Assembly: GCF_005502745.1 (NCBI RefSeq)
Contig: NZ_SCNL01000014.1
Coordinates: 1 to 64,000 of the forward strand
Reading direction: 5' to 3'
Source: Sphingomonas sp. 3P27F8
Lineage (GTDB): Bacteria > Pseudomonadota > Alphaproteobacteria > Sphingomonadales > Sphingomonadaceae
Length of the DNA: 64,000 nt
This document shows, piece by piece, positions 26,525-35,341 of this stretch. Below the pieces are notes generated by a model. That model did not search any database. It was given only the letters and a program-made list of their open reading frames with translations, and was not told the DNA's origin. Position 1 is the first letter of the stretch. Every line of letters begins with the position of its first letter. The translations under genes were made by a program, and so were the position numbers.

Positions 26525-28573
26525 ATGACCCAGACCGTCAAACTCGCGAAGCTGAAGCGTTCCGAGAAGAACGTGCGCACCACCCCGCCCAAGAATATCG
26601 AGGCGATGGCCGCCAGCATCCGCGCTCGCGGCATCATGCAGAACCTGCTGGTGACCGCCGCCCGCCCGAAGGGCATGTTCGAGATAATCGCCGGCGATCG
26701 CCGCTATCTCGGTGCGATGATGCTGGCCGAAGCCGGCGAGATCGTTGCCGCCGACTATGACGTGCCGGTCAAGATCATCACCGGCGACGAGGCGGACCTG
26801 CGCGAGGTGTCGCTGACCGAGAATTTCCAGCGCGAGCAGATGACCGTCGCCGAGGAATGCGTCGCGTTCCAGCACTTCCTCAAGACCGACGGTGACGTCG
26901 ACGCGGTCGCCAAACGGTTTGGCCAGACCCGCCGCTTCATCGAGGGACGGCTGCGCCTCGCCGATCTTGCCGAACCGATCTTCGAAGCCCTGGCCGCGGG
27001 CAAGATCTCCTACGAGATGGCCAAGGCCTACGGCTCGACGGCCGACAAGGCCAAGCAGGAGCGCGTGTTCGAGCAGTATGGTCACTCGTCCTACGTCAAC
27101 GCCGACCAGATCCGTCGCGCGATCGCCAACGACACGATGAAGGCGACGGATCCGATCGCGATCCTGGTCGGTGCCGATGCCTATGTCGCCGCGGGCGGCC
27201 GCATCGAGCGCGAACTGTTCAGCGAGGACGGTGACCGCTGGACCGACCCGGAACTCGCGCAGACGCTCGCTGCCTCGCTGATGGAGGCCGAGGCCAAGCG
27301 GCTCGGCGAGGAACTGGGCGTCGCATGGGTGCGCCCCGTCGCCACGACCAGCCTCTACGGCATCACGTCCGACCTCCACCGCGTGACGCTGCCGGCAGCG
27401 CCGCTGACGGACGAGGAACAGACGCGCTGCGACAAGATCGAGGAGCGCGTGCAGGTCATCGAGAGCGATATGGAGGACGAGGGTATCGATGACGACACCT
27501 ATGCCGCGCTCGATGCGGAATCGGATCGGCTGCGCGAGGAATATCAGGCGATCCACGACAAGGCGCCCGAGCTGACCGACGAGGTCAAGGGCCAGGTCGG
27601 CGTCTTCCTGACGCTCGGCCGCGACGGCAAGATGACGCTCGACACGACCTATTACAGCGAAACGCCGATCCGCCTGCCCGGGGACGATCGGCCGCTGCCG
27701 TCGTCGCCGTCGTCGCGTCGCACCGCCGACCTGCCGCCCGAGGCGGTCGCTCCTGGCGGCAAGCCGCTCAGCGCGCGGCTCCATGACGAACTGGCGGTCC
27801 AGCGCCGCGACATCCTCGCCGCCTCGATCCTCGGCGATCCGGGGCTCGCGCTCGACTATATGCTGTTCTGCCTCGCCGACCCCAGCCACGGCTACGGCCG
27901 CTACGGGACGACGGTTCGGGCAGGGCGTCCGCAGGACCCGCAGATGCCCAAGGATCAGCCCGCCACGCAGGCGCAGGTCGCGATCGCCGAAGCCCGCGAG
28001 GGTCTCGACACGTCGTGGACGGAAGGGTCGAACCCGGTCGAGCGGTTCGAGGCGTTCCGCGCGCTCAGCGACGACGCCAAGGCGGCCTGGCTCGCGGTCG
28101 TGGTGGCGACCTCGCTCGAGGCCAAGCCCGATTACAGCTCGGTCACCACCAACCCGCTCCATGCGCGGCTCGCCTCGATCCTCGAGATCGAACCCGCCAA
28201 ATGGTGGCGCCCTACCTCGGCGAACTTCTTCGACCGCGTGTCGAAGGGTACGCTGCTGGCGCTGCTCACCAACGTCGGGGGCGCGCCGCTCGCGGCCCGC
28301 TACATGGCCTCGAAGAAGGGCGAGATCTCGACCAGCTGCGAGAAGCTGTTCGCCGGCGAAGCGATCACCGAGGCGGAGACCAAGGACGCGGCGCTGGCCT
28401 GGGTGCCCGACGCGATGCGGTTCGATCTCGTGTCGGTCGCCGGTGCCGACGAGGCAATCGACGACGAGCCCGGCGATGAGGGCTTCGACGACGACGACTA
28501 CGGCGACACCGATGATCTCGGTGCCGACGATGCCGGGATCGACAGCGACGAGGCGCTGATCGCGGCCGAATAG
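26525..28573 (+). CDS. Large ParB-like protein
   Basis: 682 aa. The N-terminal 200 residues are a ParB/Srx-type domain: LKRSEKNVRTTPPKNIEAMAASIRARGIMQNLLV, the EIIAGDRRYLGA motif (CTP-binding GxRR type), EVSLTENFQREQMTVAEE, and an HTH (DAVAKRFGQTRRFIEGRLRLADL). The following 480 residues are long, partly helical and acidic at the end (many Asp/Glu runs). ParB-domain proteins of this long type occur beside ArdC and helicases on conjugative elements, where they are thought to act in DNA protection or in loading, not only in partition. It is followed by a strong terminator. Confidence 0.85.
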   Translation: MTQTVKLAKLKRSEKNVRTTPPKNIEAMAASIRARGIMQNLLVTAARPKGMFEIIAGDRRYLGAMMLAEAGEIVAADYDVPVKIITGDEADLREVSLTENFQREQMTVAEECVAFQHFLKTDGDVDAVAKRFGQTRRFIEGRLRLADLAEPIFEALAAGKISYEMAKAYGSTADKAKQERVFEQYGHSSYVNADQIRRAIANDTMKATDPIAILVGADAYVAAGGRIERELFSEDGDRWTDPELAQTLAASLMEAEAKRLGEELGVAWVRPVATTSLYGITSDLHRVTLPAAPLTDEEQTRCDKIEERVQVIESDMEDEGIDDDTYAALDAESDRLREEYQAIHDKAPELTDEVKGQVGVFLTLGRDGKMTLDTTYYSETPIRLPGDDRPLPSSPSSRRTADLPPEAVAPGGKPLSARLHDELAVQRRDILAASILGDPGLALDYMLFCLADPSHGYGRYGTTVRAGRPQDPQMPKDQPATQAQVAIAEAREGLDTSWTEGSNPVERFEAFRALSDDAKAAWLAVVVATSLEAKPDYSSVTTNPLHARLASILEIEPAKWWRPTSANFFDRVSKGTLLALLTNVGGAPLAARYMASKKGEISTSCEKLFAGEAITEAETKDAALAWVPDAMRFDLVSVAGADEAIDDEPGDEGFDDDDYGDTDDLGADDAGIDSDEALIAAE

Positions 28574-28615
28574 CCCCCCGATACCCCCGGCCCGTTCGTC
28601 TCCCGGGCACACCTT

Positions 28616-28652
28616 GGCGGCTGTCCCTCACCGGGGCGGCCGCCTTCTTTTT
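28616..28652 (+). terminator. Rho-independent terminator
   Basis: GGCGGC (28616-28621) pairs with GCCGCC (28639-28644), followed by TTCTTTTT. It lies 40 bp after the ParB-like gene. Confidence 0.7.
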
Positions 28653-28698
28653 ACCCGCGGACCGTCACGCGTGGCCCGCGCATCGAGGGAGCTTTCCC

Positions 28699-29637
28699 AT
28701 GACCTTTCACCGCAAATCGACTGCGCCACGCCGCGATGTCGCGGCCGAGATCACCAACCTCATAATCGCCAAGCTTGAAGCCGGCGTCCTGCCCTGGTCG
28801 CGCCCCTGGGGACTGACCGGGGCAGGGGGGCGACCGCTGCGGCATTGCGGCACGCCCTACACCGGCATCAACGCGCTCTATCTCTGGGCGATCGGCGACG
28901 CCCAGGGGTTCTCTGGCCGCAACTGGATGACCTACCGACAGGCGACCGAGTTGGGCGGACAGGTACGGCGCGGCGAGCATGGCGCGCACAGCGTCTATTA
29001 TTCGACCTTCTCGAAAACCGAGGCGGACCGCGTCACCGGCGAGGCGGCGACGAAGAATATCCGGTTCCTGCGCTCGTACACGGTGTTCAACGTCGATCAG
29101 ATCGACGGTCTCCCGGCGTATTATTATCCGGTGCCCGCACCGCCCGAACCGCGCATCGAGAGCCGGCACCGCGCCGCGATCGATGCCTTCTTCGGAGGCC
29201 TGCCGGCGACCGTGCGGCATGGCGGCGATCAGGCATTCTATTCGCCGATCGGCGACTATATCCAGCTGCCGCAGCGCGGGGCATTCCGCTCGGACGATCA
29301 TTACGCCAGCACGCTCGCCCACGAATATGTCCATTATTCGGGTGCGCCGCAGCGTTTGAACCGCGAGTTCGGCAAGAAGTTCGGCGACAACGCCTATGCG
29401 TTCGAGGAGCTGGTCGCCTGCATCGGCCAGTGCCTGGTCTGCGCCGACCTCAATCTGCCCGGCGAGCTGCACGACAACCACGCCAGCTACGTCGATCATT
29501 GGCTGAAGATCCTGAAGGGCGATTCAAGCGCGATCATCAAGGCCGCGGCGAAAGCCGAGCAGGCGGTGACCTGGCTCCATAACGCCGCCGCGGGTGGCGC
29601 GCCCGGGATCGACCAACCCGAAGCCCTCGCAGCATGA
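28699..29637 (+). CDS. ardC: ArdC-like antirestriction protein
   Basis: 312 aa. The N-terminal ssDNA-binding domain (PF08401) shows ITNLIIAKLEAGVLPWSRPW, GTPYTGINALYLW and NWMTYRQATELGGQVRRGE. The C-terminal zincin-like MPTase domain has HEYVHYSG (HExxH, residues 208-212) and AFEELVA. ArdC proteins travel with conjugating DNA and protect it from host restriction. In the region where relatives usually read EELVAE, this one has EELVACIGQCLVC, with unusual Cys residues near the active site. It is preceded by GAGGGAG at a good distance. Confidence 0.92.
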   Translation: MTFHRKSTAPRRDVAAEITNLIIAKLEAGVLPWSRPWGLTGAGGRPLRHCGTPYTGINALYLWAIGDAQGFSGRNWMTYRQATELGGQVRRGEHGAHSVYYSTFSKTEADRVTGEAATKNIRFLRSYTVFNVDQIDGLPAYYYPVPAPPEPRIESRHRAAIDAFFGGLPATVRHGGDQAFYSPIGDYIQLPQRGAFRSDDHYASTLAHEYVHYSGAPQRLNREFGKKFGDNAYAFEELVACIGQCLVCADLNLPGELHDNHASYVDHWLKILKGDSSAIIKAAAKAEQAVTWLHNAAAGGAPGIDQPEALAA

Positions 29638-29652
29638 CCTGGAGATCGCACC

Positions 29653-30144
29653 ATGCACATCGAATTGCGCAAGCTGAAGGTGGTCGACGCTTTGTCCGAG
29701 GAAACGACCTGCTACTCGGCCGAGATCTGGATCGATGGGCAGCGCGCCTTCCTCGCCTCGAACCGCGGTCATGGCGCCGCGGACGATTACCATGCCGTCG
29801 GCAGCGTCACCGAACAGGCGGTCGATGCCTGGCTCGCCGCCAACCGGCCCGTCTCGCGGCTCGGCGACAGCGTCATGCCGCACTGCCTCGAATTCGAGGT
29901 GGCGGCGCTCATCACCCGGATCGAGGAGGCGAAGCGGCTGCGCCGGCAATGCCGGACGAAGCTGGTGACGATCGAGGGCGACCAGGTGTTCTGCTATCGG
30001 CTCAAGGGCAGGACACCCGCCATCGTGTTCGCCGGCGTGCAACGCCTCACCCCGTCGGCGCGCATGGTCAACGGCGATGACGCCGCGCTCGACGAGGCGG
30101 TCGCCGTGATGATCGCCCAGGCCGGGAAGCACGCCCCATCCTGA
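29653..30144 (+). CDS. Conserved plasmid protein of unknown function
   Basis: 163 aa, 15 bp after ardC and surely co-transcribed. It has a strand-rich N-terminal part (ETTCYSAEIWIDGQRAFLASNRGHGAADDY) and a Cys-containing basic stretch (AKRLRRQCRTKLVTIEGDQVFCYRLKG) in the C-terminal half. No family is recognised. Confidence 0.6.
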   Translation: MHIELRKLKVVDALSEETTCYSAEIWIDGQRAFLASNRGHGAADDYHAVGSVTEQAVDAWLAANRPVSRLGDSVMPHCLEFEVAALITRIEEAKRLRRQCRTKLVTIEGDQVFCYRLKGRTPAIVFAGVQRLTPSARMVNGDDAALDEAVAVMIAQAGKHAPS

Positions 30145-30184
30145 TCGCATGACAGCTTCCACCCGATAGGACAGGATACGCACC

Positions 30185-30499
30185 ATGCAACCGCAACGCC
30201 GCCCCCTCATCCGCGCACTCGCCTTCGACGAGGTCGGCGCCGCGATCGGCCGCCTCGTGGATGTCGCCTCGTCCGATACCGGGCAGGCCGCGCGCGTCGC
30301 GGACTTCCTGCTGGCGTGGTGGAATGGTGACGACAACGGCCACTTCCCCATCCTCCACCTCAGCAACTGCGACGCGATCATTTCCGAGGACATGCTAATT
30401 GTCATGGCCTGGCTCGCGCAGGAGCCTGCGATCTATCCCGATGCGTGGGGCTATCGTGACGCAATGGTCGACCTTGTCGGCCGATGGAGGCTGCGATGA
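30185..30499 (+). CDS. Small protein, DUF7673-like
   Basis: 104 aa. ARVADFLLAWWNGDDNGHFPILHLSNCDA, then EDMLIVMAWLAQ and YPDAWGY, resemble the DUF7673 family often found in plasmid and phage accessory blocks. The family call is from memory of the pattern and is tentative. Function unknown. Confidence 0.55.
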   Translation: MQPQRRPLIRALAFDEVGAAIGRLVDVASSDTGQAARVADFLLAWWNGDDNGHFPILHLSNCDAIISEDMLIVMAWLAQEPAIYPDAWGYRDAMVDLVGRWRLR

Positions 30500-30583
30500 G
30501 CGCACGGCCGTTACAACCATTATGGGCCTGCTTTCGTTTGCCCCGAACGCAATCATGGCGGCAGACCGTAGTGGGAGACTGGC

Positions 30584-30775
30584 ATGAGCGATAATATACG
30601 GCTCGCGCTAATGCGGCAGGCGCTCGCGCTTTATGACGCGACCGACGACGGAGCGACCGTTGCCGCCTGTCATCTGCAGGCCGCGGTCGATGCGGAGCAG
30701 GGTCTGCGGCCTATGCAACCGGGCGAGGACATCGATCCTGAAATACCGGAGCAATTACGTAACTGGTTATCGTGA
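30584..30775 (+). CDS. Small hypothetical protein
   Basis: 63 aa, acidic, with helix-like LALMRQALALYDATDDGATVAACHLQAAVDAEQG. GGGAG stands 6 bp before the ATG. No family is recognised. Confidence 0.5.
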   Translation: MSDNIRLALMRQALALYDATDDGATVAACHLQAAVDAEQGLRPMQPGEDIDPEIPEQLRNWLS

Positions 30776-30826
30776 AGGGGAGGGGGAGCGAATTTCTGAG
30801 CGCGTGAGGCGCTCGGGAGATCGCTC
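30776..30826 (+). promoter_or_regulatory. Structured leader with bulged SD (instance 3)
   Basis: A G-rich run (AAGGGGAGGGGG) overlaps the first strand. GAGCGA (30786-30791) pairs with TCGCTC (30821-30826), which touches the ATG. The inner GAGCGC (30798-30803) pairs with GCGCTC (30809-30814) around GTGAG. GGGAGA (30815-30820) is bulged as the ribosome site. Confidence 0.65.
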
Positions 30827-31471
30827 ATGCCCTACGATGTCGCCTTCCGCCACCAGCAGGCGCTCGACCCGAGCGCGCTGGTCACGATTGGAGCAAGCCT
30901 TCACGCCATCACCCGCGCGATCGACGACTGCCGCAACGCCGGCATCGCCTTCGAGACCGATCCCGCGGTCATCCTGCTCGCCCGCCATCTCGCAAGCGTC
31001 ACCGCGCGGCAGTCCGAAGACGCGCTCCTCAAGCGGCGCTGCATGGACCGTATCGCCGAGCTGCGACAGCACCCGGCGCTGCTGACGCTCGCGGTGCGCG
31101 GCGTCGCGCACGATGCGGCCGCCAAGGATCGCTTCCACAGCGACGGACGCAAGGCGCTGCGCCGGCTCGCCGAAACGCTGGGGCTCGACCCCGCGCACTA
31201 CGACCTTCGCTCGAACCGCAGCCACGCCTCCCGGTCCGGCGAGATCACCCTCCACGGCGAGGAGCTGTGGATGCAGCTATCGCTCCACGGCACCATGGCC
31301 GACCGCGAGGTCATCTACCGCCGCGTCAGCGGTCGTCACGATCACCTCGGGGAGCGCGACTGCTACGCCTCGATCCGCGACCTGCTCGCGCCCGAGCGGT
31401 TCGCCGTGCGGCTGCGCAAGGAATTGCGGCTCACACCGCCGGTCGCCGAGCCGGTCAGCCTGTTCGGCTGA
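30827..31471 (+). CDS. Hypothetical protein
   Basis: 214 aa, helical N-terminal half (ALVTIGASLHAITRAIDDCRNAG; LLARHLASVTARQSEDALLKRR) and a C-terminal half with ITLHGEELWMQLSLHGTM. The pattern is conserved-looking and basic-acidic balanced, but I do not recognise a family. It follows a structured leader directly. Confidence 0.6.
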   Translation: MPYDVAFRHQQALDPSALVTIGASLHAITRAIDDCRNAGIAFETDPAVILLARHLASVTARQSEDALLKRRCMDRIAELRQHPALLTLAVRGVAHDAAAKDRFHSDGRKALRRLAETLGLDPAHYDLRSNRSHASRSGEITLHGEELWMQLSLHGTMADREVIYRRVSGRHDHLGERDCYASIRDLLAPERFAVRLRKELRLTPPVAEPVSLFG

Positions 31472-31508
31472 TCGATCACCCGTCCACACACGCGAAAGGA
31501 CCGCCATC

Positions 31509-32132
31509 ATGGGCTGGCTAAGCATGCCGCTGTCGTCGATGTTCCCGCACACAGGCCCCAAAGCCTATCTCGACGCGCAATTCACCTACGACAACCGCGA
31601 TGCCGACGGGAAGGGCAAGGCGCTGCGCGTCATCGCCTCTTCCTGCCTGCGCAACAAGGTCTGGTACGCGGCCGTGGTGCCGTCGACCGACGGCACCGAC
31701 GAACCCGCCTTCGCGGCCGTCTGCCTGGTCAGCTGGAATCCGCGGGCCAAGGACGGATTCGTGTTCGCCTACAAGGATATGACCGAACACGCCGGGCCTT
31801 GCGAGGCCGAATGCCCCGAGCGCATCCTCTCGCTGCTCGGCGATACCGACGATCCCGGTGCGCTCGACTGGCGCCGACGCTGCCTCGAGCGGCTCGCGAC
31901 CCCGGTACGCCCGCTCGAACACGGCATGCACATCCGCTTGCCGAGCAAGGTCACCTTCGTTGACGGCTATGAGGGAGACGAGTTCATCGTCCACAAGCGC
32001 GGCCGCAAGATCTCGCTCGCGATCCCCGGCAACAGCTACCCGAAATATCGGATCGGTAACCTTCGCAAATGGGCGTGGACACTCGTGCCGCCCAAGCCCG
32101 AAACTCGCGTCCACAAGACGGTGTTCGGTTGA
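31509..32132 (+). CDS. Conserved plasmid protein, DUF6927-like
   Basis: 207 aa beginning MGWLSMPLSSM. It has KGKALRVIASSCLRNKVWYAAV, CLVSWNPRAKDGFVFAYKDM and CPERILSLL, the last followed by a winged-like C-terminal part. I believe this is the DUF6927 family; that name is tentative. GAAAGGA precedes the ATG. Confidence 0.6.
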   Translation: MGWLSMPLSSMFPHTGPKAYLDAQFTYDNRDADGKGKALRVIASSCLRNKVWYAAVVPSTDGTDEPAFAAVCLVSWNPRAKDGFVFAYKDMTEHAGPCEAECPERILSLLGDTDDPGALDWRRRCLERLATPVRPLEHGMHIRLPSKVTFVDGYEGDEFIVHKRGRKISLAIPGNSYPKYRIGNLRKWAWTLVPPKPETRVHKTVFG

Positions 32133-32164
32133 TCGCCGACATCCCCCACGTCAGGATCATCGCC

Positions 32165-32374
32165 ATGTCCGCCCCGTATCCGCCCGTCACACCCAGCCCG
32201 AAGCGGTCGCAGCTCTGCAGCCGAGCCCATGCCCAGCGCGTCGCCATGCGGATGTTCGATGCCGGCGCACGCCAGGTCTCGATCGTGCGCACCGGCGATC
32301 CGCTGCAACCCTTCCGCGTCCTCCCGGTCATCGTCGACGGGCCGAACGTCGAAGTCGAATTGCGCTACGCATGA
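32165..32374 (+). CDS. Small hypothetical protein
   Basis: 69 aa; its ATG to stop are tightly packed, overlapping the next gene by 4 bp (ATGA). The protein has SRAHAQRVAMRMFDAGARQVSIVRTGDP, one helix followed by strands. No family is recognised. Confidence 0.5.
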   Translation: MSAPYPPVTPSPKRSQLCSRAHAQRVAMRMFDAGARQVSIVRTGDPLQPFRVLPVIVDGPNVEVELRYA

Positions 32375-32889
32375 GGGGCGCCCTGCTCCTCGGCATCGCC
32401 GCGCTCGCCGCCTGCGGGGCAGGGGAACCCCAAGGCCGCGACGGGGCGACGATCACCGGCGAGGGGCGGGCGATCGACGGCGACACGGTCTCGGTCGATT
32501 TCCGCCTGTCGGGGGCCGACGCCTTCGAGCGCAAGCAGATGTGCTCGAAGGACGGTGCCTGCTATCCGTGCGGCAAGTTCGCGCAGGATTCCGCCTCGCG
32601 TATCCTCAAGAGCAGTGTCGCCACGATCCGCATGACCGGCGCGAGCAGCTACGGCCGTCCGATCGCCATCGTCACGGTCGACGGCTACGACCTGGGCGAG
32701 CAACTGATCCTGCAGGGTCTGGCGGTGCCGGCGACGCAATATCTGCGCGGCGATCCGCAGCGCGCCGCGCGCTATGTCGCTGCGGCCGAACAGGCGCGAT
32801 CAGCGGGCCGCGGCGCCTATGCGGGAGAATTCATCGATCCGGCGCGCTGGCGGCGCGGGGAACGGCTCGCGTGCGAGGCGCGTTACTGA
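32371..32889 (+). CDS. Thermonuclease-like (SNase) lipoprotein
   Basis: 172 aa. A hydrophobic N-terminus with a lipobox-like LAACG suggests a lipoprotein or secreted protein. The SNase-like beta-barrel is seen in RAIDGDTVSVDFRLSGADAFERKQMC, ATIRMTGASSYGRPIAIVTVDGYDLGEQLILQGLAVP and AAEQARSAGRGAYAG. The conserved D-G-D-T and E residues of SNase are present, but the active Arg of the R-x-x-G type is less clear. Such plasmid-borne SNase-like proteins may act in the periplasm during transfer. Four Cys in the centre are unusual. Confidence 0.75.
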   Translation: MRGALLLGIAALAACGAGEPQGRDGATITGEGRAIDGDTVSVDFRLSGADAFERKQMCSKDGACYPCGKFAQDSASRILKSSVATIRMTGASSYGRPIAIVTVDGYDLGEQLILQGLAVPATQYLRGDPQRAARYVAAAEQARSAGRGAYAGEFIDPARWRRGERLACEARY

Positions 32890-32905
32890 TATCCCCCCCT
32901 GGAAG

Positions 32906-32948
32906 AGGCGGTCCGGCATGCTCCCTTGCCGAACCGCCTTTTCTTTTT
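32906..32948. terminator. Bidirectional terminator between convergent genes
   Basis: AGGCGGTCCGGCA pairs with TTGCCGAACCGCCT around CTCC-type loop bases; TTTTCTTTTT follows on the plus strand. It separates the SNase-like gene from the convergent gene at 32953. Confidence 0.7.
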
Positions 32949-32952
32949 GTCG

Positions 32953-33477
32953 TCAGCCCTTGAGCTTCGGACCGGGGCCACGATCGTCGGAATCGTAATC
33001 GGGTCCCGGGTCATGCGACCAGGACGCGCCGATCGCGAACGCGGGGTCGAAGCGGCCCAACGGACCATCCGGCTCGGCCGCGACATACGGATTGACCAGC
33101 GGCTTCACCGGCAGCTTGTTGCGATAGATGTGCCCGGCGATGCGACCGCGCGCCTCCAGCAGCTTCTCCAGCCAGACGAGATCGTCGAGCATGGTCACGA
33201 CGCCCTTGCCGGCGACGCAATAATAGAGGCACCGCTGGAAATCGTCGCACGCGGTGCTGAGGATCGTGGTCAGCTTGACCTTGCCCTCGTTCTCGCCCTC
33301 GTGGATCCATTCGAGCGATTCCCGCAACTCGCGCGCCGAGAGATACGCATCCTCCGGATTGCTGCCGATGCACGCCCCCGCGAGCATGCGCCGGGTAACG
33401 CGAATATCCAGATCGACCGACAATTCGGTGAGCACCGCATCGAGGTCGAACTCTCCGATAAATTCCGAACGCTTCAT
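32953..33477 (-). CDS. Hypothetical protein
   Basis: 174 aa, one of only two minus-strand genes in the main block. ELSVDLDIRVTRRMLAGACIGSNPEDAYLSAREL and LTTILSTACDDFQRCLYYCVAGKGVVTMLDDLVWLEKLLEARG suggest a helical protein with four Cys. The C-terminus is Gly/Pro/Asp-rich. Its ribosome site (AGGAG) abuts a 10-bp inverted repeat. No family is recognised. Confidence 0.65.
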   Translation of the reverse strand: MKRSEFIGEFDLDAVLTELSVDLDIRVTRRMLAGACIGSNPEDAYLSARELRESLEWIHEGENEGKVKLTTILSTACDDFQRCLYYCVAGKGVVTMLDDLVWLEKLLEARGRIAGHIYRNKLPVKPLVNPYVAAEPDGPLGRFDPAFAIGASWSHDPGPDYDSDDRGPGPKLKG

Positions 33478-33485
33478 GGCCAGCT

Positions 33486-33517
33486 CCTTTGTTCATTGAA
33501 CGTAACGTGAACAAAGG
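33486..33517. promoter_or_regulatory. Inverted repeat between divergent genes
   Basis: CCTTTGTTCA (33486-33495) and TGAACAAAGG (33508-33517) are perfect reverse complements with a 12-bp spacer. The left arm continues into a smaller dyad, GTTCATTGAAC. It lies between the 5' ends of the genes at 33477 (minus) and 33553 (plus) and is probably an operator. Confidence 0.55.
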
Positions 33518-33552
33518 CGACAAGGCAAGCATTATGGAGTAGCTTCACCACC

Positions 33553-34860
33553 ATGTGGCTCGTCCCACGCGATACCCGGGGTCTTACCCTGCGCTCGCCC
33601 GTACCCGACGTGGTGCGCGAGGCGCTGGTGCGCTGGTACACAGGCGAAGGCGAGGACAGCGATCACCGCGCCTCGGTCATCATGGTGGTCAAGGCACGCG
33701 ATCATCACCAGTGGATAGCCTGCGACTGCCTGGGGGAGGGGACGGACCCGCCGCTACTCTCGCCGGCCTATCTCTCCGAAGCCGAAACCTATTACCTGCG
33801 CCGGCTCACCAGCATCCGCCAGCGTCGCCCCGAACATGACGTCGACTGCCCGTTCTTCCGGGAGCAGGCGCCGCCCCGCATCCGCGAGAAGGCGACCACC
33901 ACCCCGCGCACGATCAACGAGCCCGACGGGCTGTTCTCGGCGCACCGGCTCGCCCCCGAGAAGCTGGCGCAGCTCCCTGATGACAGCGAACCCGACGATC
34001 GCACCCGCGGCGTCGCGATCCCGCGCCTCGCGCGCCTGCTGTGGCAGTTGATGGAAATGGCGCAGGTCAACGTCGTCGAACCACTCGAGGTCGGCGAGCC
34101 GCGCACGACATCGATGGCGAGCGAGTTCGCGGCGATGCGCGCCGCGGCCGAGCGGGTCCAGATCGCACCGGGCATCCCGCTCGCGCGCCATCTCTACACC
34201 CATATCGACCCCTATGAACGCGGCGTCGTGTTCGCGAAACTGCGCGAGGCGGCGAAGAAATGGCCGAGCGAGCACGCCCCGCAGGCCTTCCTCCTCCTGT
34301 ATGCGATCGACGTCTCCGGCTCGACCATCACGCTTGCCGAAGGGCGCGAGCTGATCGTCAAGAACCGCATCCGCCACATCGGCGTCCACCAGCGCCACAT
34401 CGGACCGCCGTATCTGGTCCTGGCCGTCGTCGGCGAGCACAACCCGCGCGAGGGCTATGCGTGCCTGCGCGCCTATGCGCAGCCGATCGCGCGCCCCGCC
34501 AATTTCGTCGCGATCCACAATCTCGCCGAACGCAAGACGATCGTCGGCCTGCTCGATCTCCAGTACCGGCTTCGCCGGCGCGGCATCGGCGTCGGGTTCA
34601 AGCGGCTCCTGTTCGATATCGCGACGTCGATCGGCGAGATGCGTCCAGACCTCCTTCTCGACCTGCGTGATTTCACCACCGGCGAGGTGATCGAGGCGGC
34701 GCTCGAGGTCGTCACCGGCGACGACGCCGATGCGCTCGGGCTGAAGCTGCGCCAGGTCGAGAAACTTCGCGAGATCGCCCCCGTCGTGACGATCCATGCC
34801 GAGGATCTCGAAGGCGACAGTCTCGAAACCGCCGTGCTTGACCAGCTGCACATCGGATGA
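33553..34860 (+). CDS. DUF1173-like protein
   Basis: 435 aa. The N-terminal HHQWIACDCLG and the CPFF after YYLRRL...H-x-V-D (zinc-type Cys/His cluster, about 55-100) match my memory of DUF1173, a family of conjugative plasmids. The middle and C-terminal parts contain REGYACLRAYAQPIARPANFVAIHN and a region resembling a nuclease fold (PDLLLDLRDFTTGEVIEAALEV). A role in DNA metabolism of the element is likely but not shown. Confidence 0.65.
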   Translation: MWLVPRDTRGLTLRSPVPDVVREALVRWYTGEGEDSDHRASVIMVVKARDHHQWIACDCLGEGTDPPLLSPAYLSEAETYYLRRLTSIRQRRPEHDVDCPFFREQAPPRIREKATTTPRTINEPDGLFSAHRLAPEKLAQLPDDSEPDDRTRGVAIPRLARLLWQLMEMAQVNVVEPLEVGEPRTTSMASEFAAMRAAAERVQIAPGIPLARHLYTHIDPYERGVVFAKLREAAKKWPSEHAPQAFLLLYAIDVSGSTITLAEGRELIVKNRIRHIGVHQRHIGPPYLVLAVVGEHNPREGYACLRAYAQPIARPANFVAIHNLAERKTIVGLLDLQYRLRRRGIGVGFKRLLFDIATSIGEMRPDLLLDLRDFTTGEVIEAALEVVTGDDADALGLKLRQVEKLREIAPVVTIHAEDLEGDSLETAVLDQLHIG

Positions 34861-34903
34861 CGTCGTTGGCAGGAATTTAATCCAGGGCCACCATTCTCGC
34901 ATC

Positions 34904-35341
34904 ATGGCATCGACCACCCAAGCCAGAAACCAGCGGCGGATCCTGCGCTGGGCGCAGTCGTCGCTGTGCGCCGGATGCGGGATGCCCCTGCCGAGCCCGC
35001 GGCGCCTCGCCCGCCATCATCCCGATTACCCGACGTTCGACCATGTCACGCTGCGCAGCGCGGGTGGACGGCGATCGCTGTCGAACGGCCTGCTGAAGCA
35101 TCTGCGCTGCAATCAGGCGCGCGGCGCGAGGCCGTCCACGGGGTGCGATGCGATCTGGATGACCGTGGTCGCGGCACGGCTAGCCGAGCGCCCGCGCAGC
35201 CTCAAGTCGATCTTCAAAGGTGGCGCTCGAAATCCCGGATTCCCGGCGCGCAAGGAAAAGGCCGCCCCGGTTGCCCGAAGCGGCCCGATCGTGTCATCGA
35301 AGGTCGGGGGGGTCAGATATCGTCGCCGAGCGCGCCCTTGA
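34904..35341 (+). CDS. HNH-like zinc-finger protein
   Basis: 145 aa, basic. CAGCGMPLP forms the first zinc knuckle, FDHVTLRSAGGRRSLSNGLLKHLRCNQARG has the D-H-V...N...CN pattern of HNH endonucleases. The second Cys pair is incomplete. It may be a small nuclease. Its 3' end overlaps the convergent csbD gene by 29 bp. Confidence 0.65.
   Translation: MASTTQARNQRRILRWAQSSLCAGCGMPLPSPRRLARHHPDYPTFDHVTLRSAGGRRSLSNGLLKHLRCNQARGARPSTGCDAIWMTVVAARLAERPRSLKSIFKGGARNPGFPARKEKAAPVARSGPIVSSKVGGVRYRRRARP

Noticed and set aside
26510..28612. 700-codon minus-strand open frame
   Set aside because: Antisense shadow of the ParB-like gene; no ribosome site or motif.
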